Shown: piece by piece, positions 10,801 through 21,100 of the stretch | How the letters are laid out: the number at the start of each line of letters is the position of its first letter | Position numbering within the stretch: position 1 is the stretch's first letter | DNA from: Costus lasius | Taxonomy: Eukaryota > Streptophyta > Magnoliopsida > Zingiberales > Costaceae | Length of the DNA stretch: 64,000 nucleotides | Assembly: GCA_027563935.2 (NCBI GenBank) | Contig: CM050454.1 | Location: 3,438,001 to 3,502,000, forward strand | Direction of reading: 5' to 3' | The notes under the pieces: model-generated | The model's input: only the letters and a program-made list of their open reading frames with translations | Databases searched by the model: none | Told to the model about the DNA's origin: nothing | Program-made: the position numbers and the translations under genes

Positions 10801-12405
10801 CACCCATGTAGCCAGAAAGGTCCGCTCGCCCCGACGTAAGCCTGTCTCAAGAGTAGCAGCTGATATGCATATACTCTGAGCCTTCCCTGGTCGTACTGAC
10901 TTATCCGACCCAGCCAACTGTAGGCAACGAACAAAGCAAGGGTATCTCTCATCCATCACCTGGACACCCTTTAGATGAGGGACTATAGCAGCCTTCATCT
11001 TCTGTATCAACTCCAAGCCGACGATGACATCATAATCGTCCATCTGAACCACGCGTACATGGTTCTTACCCTTCCACTCCCCGAAGACAAGAGGAACATC
11101 ATAGGATATTCCTGTGATCTGCCGCTCCTCAGCGTTGATCGTCTTGAAGCGGTCCTGAGCAGGGGACATGCTCAGCCCAAGCCGCGTCGCCATGCCATGA
11201 GCCACAAAAACATGAGATGCACCACTATCGATCATGGCATGAACTCGATGTGAGTTCACCCTCATCTCCACGTACATCAACTTGGTCTTCATTGTGGTGG
11301 AAGTAGCAATGGCATTGATCACCAAAGGATTCACAGTGATCAGAGGATCTTCAGATTGGGCAGCCTCCCGCTGAACAATGGCTGCAAGTGTATCTCCCCG
11401 AGGACAATCACGCATGCGATGAGGACCTCGGCAAAGGAAACACTTCAGCTGCTGCTTGGGAGAGCCCCTAGGAGGAGAACCGGCTGGTATGGCTTTCTTC
11501 TGACCGGTTCCTGAAGAGGTAGCTCCTCCTTTTCCCTGCTTCTTCTTATACCCACCCTTGGGTCCTGGAGCTGGACGTTTCCCCTTATTCCTCTGAGGGG
11601 AACGTGACTTAGATGGACCAGAGGAGATAGGGGCAGATTGCTTCCTATCCCTCAAATCCACTAAGGAATCAGCTACGGCCATAGCCTCTTTGAGAGTTAA
11701 TGGGCTATGTCTCCTAACTTCCAACTGTGCCCATGTCTGCATCCTCTCTAAGAAGAAGTACAAGCGATCCTCTTCTTCCATTCGTGGTATTTCGAGCATG
11801 GCGGCAGAGTAAGCTCGAACATACTCACGAACTGTCCCCGTGTGTCTGATCTTATGCAAAGAGTCTCTAGCAGTCTTTGAAGTGTGTGTCGGCAGGAACT
11901 GATTCTTCAGTTCAGCTTTCAACTCATCCCATGAAATGTCACGTGGCACCTCTTCTCCCGGAGGGGTCACTAAGGTACGCCACCAGATCTTGGCGTCACC
12001 TGTCAGATATGCCGAACACAACTGCACTCTCTCATAATCAGGCACCTGAGCAGTCATGAAATACTGCTCCATATCCCAAAGGAAATTCTTAAGTTCCTTT
12101 GCACTGCGTACCCCACTGAAAGTAGAGGGCTCGGGAACACGCACTCTAGTGGTCTGCGGCTGGGAACTCCCAGCGCCTGCGGCTGAAGTAGAAGCACGGG
12201 CAGCCGCCTGCCCCTTCAAACCAGCCACCTCCAATGCAAGTCCACCAAGGGCACTGGAGAGACGTGCCAACTCAGAATCCAGGCGGGTCCCAACGGACTC
12301 GACCGCCGACCGAAGTGCCTCGAGACGCTCCATGATCGTAGCGTCTCCATCGAAGTTCCCTATCGCAGTCTCCAAGTGGGAGATGCGCTCTGCAGCTGTA
12401 ACCAT
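7861..12405 (-). CDS. Gag-pol polyprotein with chromodomain (retrotransposon)
   Basis: A single 1514-aa frame without stops or frameshifts, starting at the ATG at 12403-12405. Domain order: gag; zinc knuckle near residue 322 (C-X2-C-X3-H-X4-C, seen as CFLCRGPHRMRDC); aspartic protease near 388 (IDSGASHVF); reverse transcriptase with YLDDIVVYS near 735; RNase H near 883 (HTDASDRAIGG); integrase with an H-H-C-C zinc finger (about 1070-1112) and a D-D-E core (SMDFITGLP, SDRDARF, TDGQTERIN); chromodomain near 1440-1495 (FLVQWEGTPIEEAKWE). All catalytic motifs are visible. The last codons are encoded by the polypurine tract and the first 21 bases of the 3' LTR, so replication signal and coding sequence overlap. 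The element looks capable of autonomous transposition; activity is inferred, not shown. Confidence 0.96.
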   Translation of the reverse strand: MVTAAERISHLETAIGNFDGDATIMERLEALRSAVESVGTRLDSELARLSSALGGLALEVAGLKGQAAARASTSAAGAGSSQPQTTRVRVPEPSTFSGVRSAKELKNFLWDMEQYFMTAQVPDYERVQLCSAYLTGDAKIWWRTLVTPPGEEVPRDISWDELKAELKNQFLPTHTSKTARDSLHKIRHTGTVREYVRAYSAAMLEIPRMEEEDRLYFFLERMQTWAQLEVRRHSPLTLKEAMAVADSLVDLRDRKQSAPISSGPSKSRSPQRNKGKRPAPGPKGGYKKKQGKGGATSSGTGQKKAIPAGSPPRGSPKQQLKCFLCRGPHRMRDCPRGDTLAAIVQREAAQSEDPLITVNPLVINAIATSTTMKTKLMYVEMRVNSHRVHAMIDSGASHVFVAHGMATRLGLSMSPAQDRFKTINAEERQITGISYDVPLVFGEWKGKNHVRVVQMDDYDVIVGLELIQKMKAAIVPHLKGVQVMDERYPCFVRCLQLAGSDKSVRPGKAQSICISAATLETGLRRGERTFLATWVTAPVEGPDDVPAEVKNLLEEFQDLLPPELPKELPPRRAIDHHIELVPGAAPSFRPPYRMPPAELVELRKQLDELLAAGFIQPSKSPFGAPVLFQKKKDGSLRFCVDYRALNKITIRNRYPIPHIQDLIDRLAGATVFTKLDLRSGYWQVRIAEGDEAKTACVTRYGAFEFLVMPFGLTNAPATFSHLMNNILTQLLDDFVVVYLDDIVVYSATMEEHLQHLRLVFQRLREHQLYVKREKCSFADSEIQFLGHVVGHGTVQMDPEKVCAIVEGTAPTSPTELRSFLGVANFYRKFIQDYSKIAAPLSDLLRKETPWLWQERHQTAFAELKRRIASEPVLRMPDFSRPFEVHTDASDRAIGGVLLQEGHPVAFESRKLSPVEQRYSAHEKEMVAVIHCLRVWRIYLLGSAFVVKTDNVANTYFATQKKLSPKQARWQEFLAEFDFTWEHRPGRSNVVPDALSRMCTMVLASISRIEGDLLERIRQAAALDAKYQQLIADVREGKVRRYYLQGDDLLMAKGGRPLVPATSGLRRELLRELHDTTWSGHPGQRRMLILLSRSCYWPSMRADVDHYVRTCLICQQDKVHRRREAGLLQPLPIPERPWTSVSMDFITGLPKVEGKASIFVVVDRFSKYSVFIAAPEPCSAKETADLFFKHVVKLFGLPLDIVSDRDARFTGNFWTSLFKTLGSELKFSTANHPQTDGQTERINALLEEYLRHFVSASQRNWVSLLDTAQFAYNLQQSSATGKTPFELVLGRQPLTPADVVQHTDGECPAAYRVARDHAEVLQEARDSLEHAARRMQHYANQSRRDEQFEVGDLVLLMLTPQMWRKISAKTAHRSLIQRYEGPFEVLRRVGAVAYRLKLPDRLKLHPTFHVSFLKKFHTDETDPSRSQGRRAPPSVRAEFDKRIEKILSHKTLGQYRRNRRMEFLVQWEGTPIEEAKWEKASDLWQFEEELKIYMDSLSSRATTNLGGGVCDAPGI
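7882..7894 (-). other. Polypurine tract of the chromovirus
   Basis: On the minus strand this reads GGGTGGGGGAGTA, directly followed by the TG of the 3' LTR. That is the expected position of the plus-strand primer. Confidence 0.85.
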
Positions 12406-12646
12406 TGTGATTGTGAGAAGTAACTCTGAAGTTCTGCTGGTGGAATGAGATCTGATGGTCTGACCTCTGGGTGCACTGAAAAGAGCTAAGTAGTGCTCGG
12501 TCTGTGTCGGAACTGAGCGATCAGTGAAGAGGCTGAGAGACTACGCCCCGGCGCTAGGCACCGACGTACGCATCCTCCAAACAGCGTACACCGACGTCGA
12601 TATCCCTGACAATAGACGTACACAAACTTAAGCTCTGATACCGGTT
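12406..12646 (-). other. Untranslated leader of the chromovirus
   Basis: About 240 bp between the 5' LTR and the gag ATG, containing the primer-binding site at its right end. No ORF of note. Confidence 0.7.
12632..12643 (-). other. Primer-binding site (tRNA-iMet type)
   Basis: On the minus strand this reads CGGTATCAGAGC, three bases after the LTR end. It matches the plant initiator-tRNA-Met primer site TGGTATCAGAGC at 11 of 12 positions. Confidence 0.85.
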
Positions 12647-14421
12647 TGTTATGGGCAAATTTATTTTTTTATAATAAACTTATCCACGACCGGCAGATCC
12701 CCTTGCGGAGATCTCAGCCCTACACTAGAGTGGCCCGCGACCGGTTGGGATCGCGTTGCGGAAGCTGGCCCAGCACTCTACAAGCCCTCACACCACGTGC
12801 GCGAAGGGTTCGGTATGAATACCGCCCCTCGGACACGAATACAAATCTCTCACTGTGTCAAAGTGATGGAGACTCTCCAAAACACTTTGCACTCACAGAA
12901 AAGTTCCCTCAACCCGCGCTCCTTTCTCTACACAGCCGAGATAGGCACCGGCGCGGCCTCAAGCAATCACAAGGGGACGGTGGCGAACACCTTCAAGGGT
13001 GCTGGCACACACGTCCAAGACTTTGCAGCGAGCAAACAAGCAAGCACCTGTAAACAGTCACAAATCCGCACTACACATATGCGGACACAGATAACGCAAA
13101 GAACCGTCCGGACGAAAAGCCACACGAAGTCCGGACGGCGGTAAAGTCTCTATCCACTACACACGAGAAACCCGTCCTACTACCACTACACACGATAGAT
13201 CCGGGGAGGGTTTACCCTTGTAGCGTGCCACCACTCCATGAGCCGAGCCCACCGAGATCCTCCGAGAAGCTGCGTCGGAAAGTCCGGTCGGAGACGAAGC
13301 GAGACGCGCGCGACGAACCTTCTCTCTCGTCCCTTCTCCCTTCTCGCGGCTCGTGTGCGAACAGCGCCGAACCGTCGGCTGAAACAGGGGAGGAGAATCC
13401 TCCTCCGTCCGTCACCGTCCGGCCACCGGAGTCACGCCGGAAGGTCGGGATCTGGTCGCCCGCATCAGGCGAAGTCTCTGCCGGAGTATTATCGCCGGAG
13501 AAGTCGCCGTCGACGCGAATTTGAACCCAATGGACGCGTTGCTCGCGTGGAACCGAGGATCGGAAATTCCGATCCCACTCCCTCGTCTGGCTGCCGGCGC
13601 TGGAGGGGATGAGTCCCTCCTTACCTCAGGGCACCGGTGATCGATCTGGAAGCCTCGCGCCGACGAGTCCACGGCCGAAACCTCGTCGCCGACGGAAGAT
13701 ACGAAGCTCTGTTCTCAGATCCGCCAAATCGCCGTCGCCAGACCTGCCCGAGCTTTCAGAATGCTCGATAGGCAGCCTCCCCTCGACGAGGATGGAAAAC
13801 CACCCTCGCCGCCACGCTAGCGCCGATCTCCGCCGTCGAATCGCCGGAGATCTCGCGTCCACCGGGGTGAGATTAAATCTCAACCCTGGGCTCGTCCAAG
13901 TGGATTCCACGCCCTAATTCGCCGCCAACCTCGCCGCCAAGCTGTCACGCACCGTCGGCAACTTTCCTTTCCCGGCGCGCCTCCTCCAGCTGGCCGGAAT
14001 CAACGCCGGCGGCAACGCATCCCACGCGAACGGAAACAGGGGAAATTTCCCCCTTTCGCGTGCGGTTGCACTGTAGACCGATCTGAACCGGCTGAACCGG
14101 TTCGGTTCAGCCTGGAAGGTGGTTCAGGTCCGGTTCGGGGTCGATTTGACCTCAGAATCGCCCCGCGGTTGACCCTCCTCGATGCGCACGCTCGCAAGCT
14201 CGTGCGAGAGGATCCGGGGTCCATGGGTCGAGTCAAAAGCCCACATCCACGTGTGAACCCACACTCCGTGGTTTGACTCGACCCTCGCCCTATGGACTTG
14301 TGTCAGCCTCAGTGACATGATCGCACATCCGAGTCGTCCAACACGGCTGATGACGAGGGGTCCCGCCATCGCTCGATCTCGGTGTGCTTTGGGATTTGTG
14401 CTAAATCCCAGGAGCATCACA
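12647..14421 (-). repeat. 5' LTR of the chromovirus (right copy)
   Basis: This 1775-bp copy is nearly identical to 6096-7881. The differences are mostly transitions of the kind expected from methylated cytosine decay. It ends only about 740 bp before the AFG1-like start codon. In this orientation its transcription would run away from that gene. Confidence 0.96.
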
Positions 14422-14426
14422 TTAAA

Positions 14427-15164
14427 CATAATGACAAACACGAAACACCAAGAAAGACACGCAACACCGACGACATCACCACAGACTTGGATCAAATTCT
14501 AGCCGTACGATCTGCGGTCAGGTGAAATTACGTGGTTTATTAACCCAGACAGCGAACAGCGAACAGCGACAGCGCCACTCGATAATGTTTCCGTCGGACC
14601 TCGCGATAGGGGCTTTGCCTCCCGGCAGCGAGGTGGACTTCCGCTTGTGGGAGTGGAAGTTAGGGTTCTTCTGGGGCACGTCGAGCTTAATACCCTCGAT
14701 CTCTTCTTCGCCTGCCGTAGGGGGCGACTGTGACTCCTCGCTAAAGATCGAGCGTCGGAGTGGTTTGTATTGGATTTCTTTTCGATTTTGTCGGCTCATC
14801 GAATGCGCTAATTGTTGTCCCTCGGAGTTGATTTTGTGCGTCGAACTTGCGTTTCTTCTTTCGGATGTCTGAATTTTAGTTATTTCTATTTGACTTCTTT
14901 CTCGGGCGTTTGATCGTCGATTTCGTTTCGAAGTTCTGGTTTCTAGTATTCGGGCACATCAATTCCCTTATAGAGCTATCCGTGAAGATTCTTGATTTTC
15001 TGATTATTGCAGAATTTGGTTCTTGTAGTGTCGTTTGGTGGTGCTGTCATGGGTGTGCCGCTTGCTTTTATTTTCATGTTCTGTCTTTGCAACCCTTTTT
15101 CGTTTAAATATTGACTGAAAATTTGAATTTTTTGGTTCAGCAGCTGAAGGTTTTTTTTAGTTTG
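14427..15164 (+). promoter_or_regulatory. Promoter and leader region of the AFG1-like gene
   Basis: Moderately GC-rich DNA between the chromovirus and the AFG1-like ATG. A 5'-UTR intron is likely: a T-rich acceptor (TTTTTTTTAG) ends at 15160, four bases before the ATG, and a possible donor GTTTGT lies near 14763. An upstream ATG at 14586 opens a frame that would lie in the leader. The retroelement insertion must have displaced any promoter sequence further upstream than about 0.7 kb. Confidence 0.45.
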
Positions 15165-18100
15165 ATGAGGATTTCAGCTCGGTTTCTTCAGCGACTCCGA
15201 TATTTATATCGGTTTCACGAAACAGATATTTCATGGAAGGCAACAGGGAAAAATGATAAAGTGTCGAATTTGGATTTCTTGCCTGCATATCCAATAGGGG
15301 TCCTCTACGGTAGAGAATTTCAGAGAAATTTGAATTGCAATATGGTGTTCTCCAGGGCTTTATGTGCCATTACAGAAAAAGACTCCAACGGAGGTACACT
15401 TTCATCAGCGTTAAATTTTGTTAGTGATTTCCTGTGAATAGACCGTTCAATTGAATCCTTGTTGTTTTTTAACATTACAGTATATTCTAAGTATATAAAT
15501 TGCAATTAATATCTAGTTTTTACATAAATTTTTGCAGTGAATAGAAGTGGAATTCAACGAGTAGATAATTATTAGATATACATCCATATATTGTCTGCCT
15601 TGACATGTTGTGATTACCTTAAATAGAATCTTCTACTGGTGGAGTAGGTGGTCCTTTGTTTGAGTATGAAAAGAGAATTGCTTCAGGAGAACTTGTTGGT
15701 GGAGATAGTTTCCAGGTTTGAGTTAAAGATCTCTTAATAATCGATCAATCATCATGCTGCTTGGCTCATTGTTACTTGGTGATCACATTTTTCTTTGATG
15801 GCAAGTGTAGATAGACACAATTCAAGCACTGCAAAGGCTCTATGAAGATCTTGTGGAGCATGAAGATAGTTGCCAGCTAGATAGGTATAAATCTTCTAGA
15901 AAAGCTGGAAGGTAAGCCATATGTACTTAGTAAGTGCGTGTGTGATTATTTCATTGATCATCTAGCTCAGTCTATGTTTATACTTGCTCTAACATGCAAT
16001 GTGGTTATGTGCAGGAGTAGATGGTTGTGGACCCGTCTTATTCATCAATCTACCTATTCACCAGTCAAAGGACTCTATCTTTATGGGGGTGTAGGCACTG
16101 GAAAGACAATGCTTATGGATTTATTTTTCAATCAGTTGTATGTATGCTCTGAGTTATGCCTTATTACAATTATGGGAAATTATTGCTTCCGTTGCTCTTC
16201 ATAGTGTAAAACCTGTAGTTTGGAACATTCGAGTGAAATACCTCATACAATTTACTTCTGATTCTGATTTCATTTTGCTGCTATTGCCATGATGAAGATT
16301 ACATACATTCAATTCAACCACTCATTTTGTTGTTTACTTGTTGGATTATTGATCAACTTGCTATAATAGATAGTATGCTCATTACAAATTCTTACTTTTA
16401 TGCACATGTTTACCGCTGATTAATCTTTACTTGCTTGGAAAATTGGAGTATTGCACATGAAGCCACTTAGAGTGCGTGCAAAATTCCCTTCTTTGTCTGC
16501 TTTGACTTGATTGATTTTTGGTCTACCTTAGATGAAGTATTGAGTGCTTTACTACTTGAGAATCATTTGTTTAATTTTGTACTTCTTGATAAAATGCTGT
16601 CAAAACTGACATTGATTATTCATTTTACTCTATCATCTAGAGCTTGTATTTTACCTTTCTGTTGGCAATTGAACGACGTGTATTACAAGAAACATAAATC
16701 ATTTCTAAGTTTTAGTTGGCCATCATCTTTCACTTTCCTTTTTTTACCTCCTATACCATTTTACAGGCCATCTAATTGGAGGAAGAAAAGAATACACTTC
16801 CATGATTTTATGTTAAGTGTACATAGCCGACTCCAGGTACTATTATGTTTTCAATAGATTATTGAATTTTTTATTAGAACTAGTTCGTCAGTCTTGTTAT
16901 ATGCTCCTTTTTTAACTTAAGAAATGTATTTACTATTGGCATATAGATGCACAAAGGGGTAGCAGATCCACTTGAAGTTGTTGCTGCCGAGATATCAGAT
17001 GAGTCCATTCTGTTATGCCTTGATGAATTCATGGTATGTGTTGATTTTACAGGTAGATGTGATTTCTCTTCATTTTATTTAGCACTTCTCTCTTCAAATC
17101 ATTGCTTTTGTGTTTTTTACTTATGGAGTTGGGTACACTTAGGTCACTGATGTGGCCGATGCATTGATATTAAATCGACTGTTTCAACATTTATTCAGTA
17201 ATGGCGTGGTGTGCATCTCTTTAACCTCTTGATTTTAAAGCAAATAGCTACTTTATTTCTTTTAATGACTTTGTTCCTGCTTGTGGCGTTTTTCAACTGT
17301 TTTAGGTCCTTGTCTCCACTTCCAATCGTGCTCCGGACCAGCTTTATGAAGGCGGATTGCAGCGAGACCTTTTCTTACCTTTCATTGAAACACTGAAGGT
17401 AATAAATGGGTTCTTTTCTCAATTTTTTTGTTTTTTAATTTTCCAGTATTAATTGATTAGTAGTTGCTGATGTATATTATGTAACTTTGAGAAAGGAAAG
17501 CTGTGTGATTCATGAAATTAGCTCTTCAACAGACTACAGAAAAATGGGTTCGGTAAGTTTTGCATTTCCTCGGTTGATAAATGTACTCACTATACTCATT
17601 AGCAACAATGTATTTAGGCCGGCAATGGTTTCTATTTTATTGGAAACAAGGATGGGCTCCTTAAAGAGAAGTTCCATCAGTTGATAGGAGCAGAGAAACC
17701 TGTTCCTCAAGTTGTTGAAGTTGTAATGGGTCGGAAGTTAAAGGTCCTTATTCTGAATTTTTTGTAACTTTTTGTGGAGTTAATCCTTTCATGCCATATG
17801 GGATGATTCATTCTCTTGTACTGTTTCATTTAGATCCCACTTGGAGCTGATGGTTGTGCATATTTCCCTTTTGAAGATCTATGTGACCGGCCTTTGGGGG
17901 CTGCAGACTACTTTGGATTGTTTAGTAAGTTGTTTCATTCTTGGATCAACGGCATGCAATTTGTATTTATATGCTACTATTCTCAATGAGAGATGAGATT
18001 CTATTTTCATATCTTAATTTGATTTTATGCAGTGATTTTTTTTTCTGTCTAGTCTAAAGTACACGTTTTATCTTCTGCGCCATCTTTTTGGACAGCCTGG

Positions 18101-21100
18101 TTTTATGATTTTCATGTTTCTATGCAGAAAAGTTTCATACACTTGCACTTGAAGGAGTTCCCAAATTTGGAATCCACAACAGAACTGCAGCGTATAGATT
18201 TGTCACATTGGTTGATGTGCGTATCAATCTTCCCACCAACCATTGTATATTTTAAACTATTTATTTGCCAAGAGTAGTGATATAGGTTCGTTTCCTTACA
18301 ATCTCTATACCAAAAAAAGGTGGAATCTCCTTTGATAACATCTACTTAGAGATCTCTTAAAAACAGGTTAATCAGAGTAGGTAGTTTTGGAGAACAAACC
18401 TTTCAAGAAAATATTATTAAATTGATTATATATATTTATTATTGCCTCCAGTAATGGTTTTCATTTGGCTCACATAATGAAAATAAGCAATGCTACTCAA
18501 TTATATCTAGTTGTTTTCTGTATTAAAACCAAAATGTTTTTAATTTATTATTCATGAAATATGAGCAGTAGTTGGTCTTGCTGGCTGTTATGTTATACTG
18601 CTTATACTTTTTTCTCAGTGCTTATTAGTGGAAAAAAGCTTTAGATTTCTGAGGCAGGAGCTCAAGCTAGTCCTCAAAGTGACAGTCTTATTTGTGGTCA
18701 ATGATAGGAACTCGTGCAAAAGCACGCCCAAGAAGAGAGTACAAGACACTTGACAAACCCTAACTACAACCTTAGGCCCTTATTTATACAACTTCACTAC
18801 TAACCGAACTGGGTATAACATACCAATCCGGATCCGTTTTATTAATAACCACTAACACTATTGAGCCCGTAACAATTGCCCCCCTCTCAAACTAGCCTTG
18901 TCCTCAAGGCTAAAAAAAACTTCATCTTGAGTTGCCTCCAGGATCCCAAGTTGCTCGATAATTTATTGAATCAACAACGCCAAACATTTTAGCCTCTAGC
19001 TTGGCAGCTTCATCTTGCTCTTCAGAAGATACCTCAGCCCACTCATGTGGCTGGAAAATATTACTATTAAGCTGAGGGTGTCCATTTATATCATGGTGCA
19101 GAGGACTTGATAGAATAAAGCTTAAGTCTCCAGGATTGGTAGGTTTTGTATTTAAGGGTTGCTTCTCCTGCGTATCTTCTAAGGCAAATGCTATCACCAT
19201 ATCATTTGGTACAGGCAACCTTGGATGACCATACGAGCCCTTTTCCTCATCTTCTCTCTCGGAAGCTTCAATAACAACATTAATCAATTCCTCTTCTACA
19301 TCGGGGCTATAATCGGCCTCAACTGGATAATTGCTTGGTTCAGAATGGGGATCAAAAGTGGTATCGGTAGATGCTCTAGAACCTTTTTTAATATGAGTCA
19401 TATCGTCATCCTCATAGGAGCTTTGATCAGGAGTTGTACTAAATCTTAGTATCATCTCTAGCTTCAACCTTTCCCAAGAGAGATTAAGAATCTGTCGTCT
19501 TAACCCTCGAATCCAATCATATGCTTCTCCCTCCTTACGAACAAATGCCATAGGATCGTCTGGCGTACCTTTAATGTTGAAAAAATATTCAGCTTGTGTA
19601 ATCCAATCTTTTGGAGCAGTTCCGTCAAATCCTTGTAAGTCCACACAAATACTAATCAGCCGTCTATCTATCCTCCATGCTACTTTGGCTCGGTAATGTA
19701 GTCTTCAGGACCTCGCTCCCATCAATAGTCACATCCATACCTTCTCCCCCTTGCTTCTCTCTAACCATCTCCCTCAACATTATTTTCATCTCATCTAAAA
19801 CGTCCAAATGACGATTCATCTCCTCATAACGTTGAACAACCTCACTACTCACCATCTTCATTCAAAGTTTTTTTTTTTTAAATAATTTTTTTAGTGCTAC
19901 AGTAAATTGCTACACTAACCGATTTTTTTTTTCTCTCTATTTTTGTTTCCTAAACCTAGCTACAATACCTCAAGCTGCTCATGTCGCGTCCGCCTGTCGT
20001 TGCCCGCCTACGTCCGCTTCCACACGAGCCTCCTCCGTCCACGCTCTCGTCGCCGGCCAACCTTGCTCATCGCTGGCTAGGGTTCCGGTCAGAAAGGAGG
20101 TTGTGGAAGGGGGCCGTCGGCGTCGTCCTCTACCAAATTTCCGCCACTTCCAAATGTCGTTTTCTGCTCCAGCTTCCGCCGGTCGCCACGCAGGTGTTGA
20201 AGAAAGCCTCCGCAGTTGCCTTGTCTTCGTGTTGGCGCCGGCTCGTAGTTGCCTGCCGCCGCGCCTCCCTTCCGTTGACGACAGGAGTGATTTGGAGTTG
20301 CGATGCAGCGTGAAGGAGGAACTCGAGCAGACGATGGCGGAGACCGCAGAAGATGGAGTTAGACGACGAGGAAGAAGGCCACCAATTCCCAATCCCTCCC
20401 ACTCCGTCGCCAGTTCTCAGCTCTGGAGAGAGAAGATGCCGATAGTACTGTAGTTTGCCGCCGACGAACCACTGCAGCCCCTTCACGCGTATTGTTCTAT
20501 TCACCTCTCCTCTAGGGTTTCTGCGTCGGCTTGAACAACGATAATAGACCCACCGATTAGATCTACCACCGACAACGAAATTTCTTCCGCCTTTATCCGT
20601 CGCCGGATTACCGGTTCCCAGGCGATCGATCCGGCAGGTTGGACCAATTGATAGGAACTCGTGCAAGAGCACGCCCAAGAAGAGAATACAAGACACTTGA
20701 CAAACCCTAACTACAACCTTAGACCCTTATTTATAGAACTTCACTACTAAGCGAACCGGGTATGACATACCAACCCGGATCCGCTTTATTAATAACCACT
20801 AACACTATTGGGCCCGTAATAGTCAACAACTTAACATATGTGGCAAAAATATATCCTTCTATTATATATGGCAAGTAGATGCCGGACCATATAGGTTGGG
20901 TACTGTGCCAAATGCAAGCTTAGTTATTTGAGACTTCCTCGGTAGTAACCTAATATATGACACTATTTCTGCATGTTTCTTGAACTTCAAGGCTTTATGT
21001 TTGAATTTCAAGAATGAGTGAGAATTTGGGTTACCAGGCTGTCCCCAAAATAAATTTAGAATTAGTGTCCGGATCACCAACATGATGAAAACCTATTGTT

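Larger units (their letters stand above)
6091..14426 (-). mobile_element. Complete Ty3/gypsy chromovirus LTR retrotransposon
   Basis: The element proper is 6096-14421 (8.3 kb), flanked by the perfect 5-bp target duplication TTAAA at 6091-6095 and 14422-14426. It is inserted in minus orientation, so the right LTR is the 5' LTR. Both LTRs start TG and end CA when read on the minus strand. Internally, a tRNA-iMet-like primer site, one uninterrupted gag-pol frame with a C-terminal chromodomain, and a polypurine tract are all present. I counted about 24 substitutions and two indels (12 bp and 1 bp) between the LTRs by eye, roughly 1.4%, so the insertion is young. The single ORF, the YLDDIVVYS polymerase box and the chromodomain suggest a Galadriel/Monkey-type chromovirus; Tekay is not excluded. 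Confidence 0.96.
18697..20826 (-). mobile_element. Gag-only non-autonomous LTR retrotransposon (TR-GAG type)
   Basis: Two 173-bp direct repeats (18702-18874 and 20649-20821) are flanked by the perfect target duplication GTCAA at 18697-18701 and 20822-20826. On the minus strand the LTR contains a TATAAATA box, and a purine run GAGAGGGGGG precedes the 3' LTR. The interior is only 1.8 kb: a leader (19862-20648) and a decayed gag frame, with no protease, reverse transcriptase or integrase. The LTRs differ at about 11 of 173 positions, so this element is older than the chromovirus. It lies in intron 12 of the AFG1-like gene, antisense to it. Confidence 0.92.

Noticed and set aside
19979..20696. 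Minus- and plus-strand ORFs of 110-188 aa in the gag-only element
   Set aside because: They overlap each other, have no recognised domain, and one runs into the LTR.
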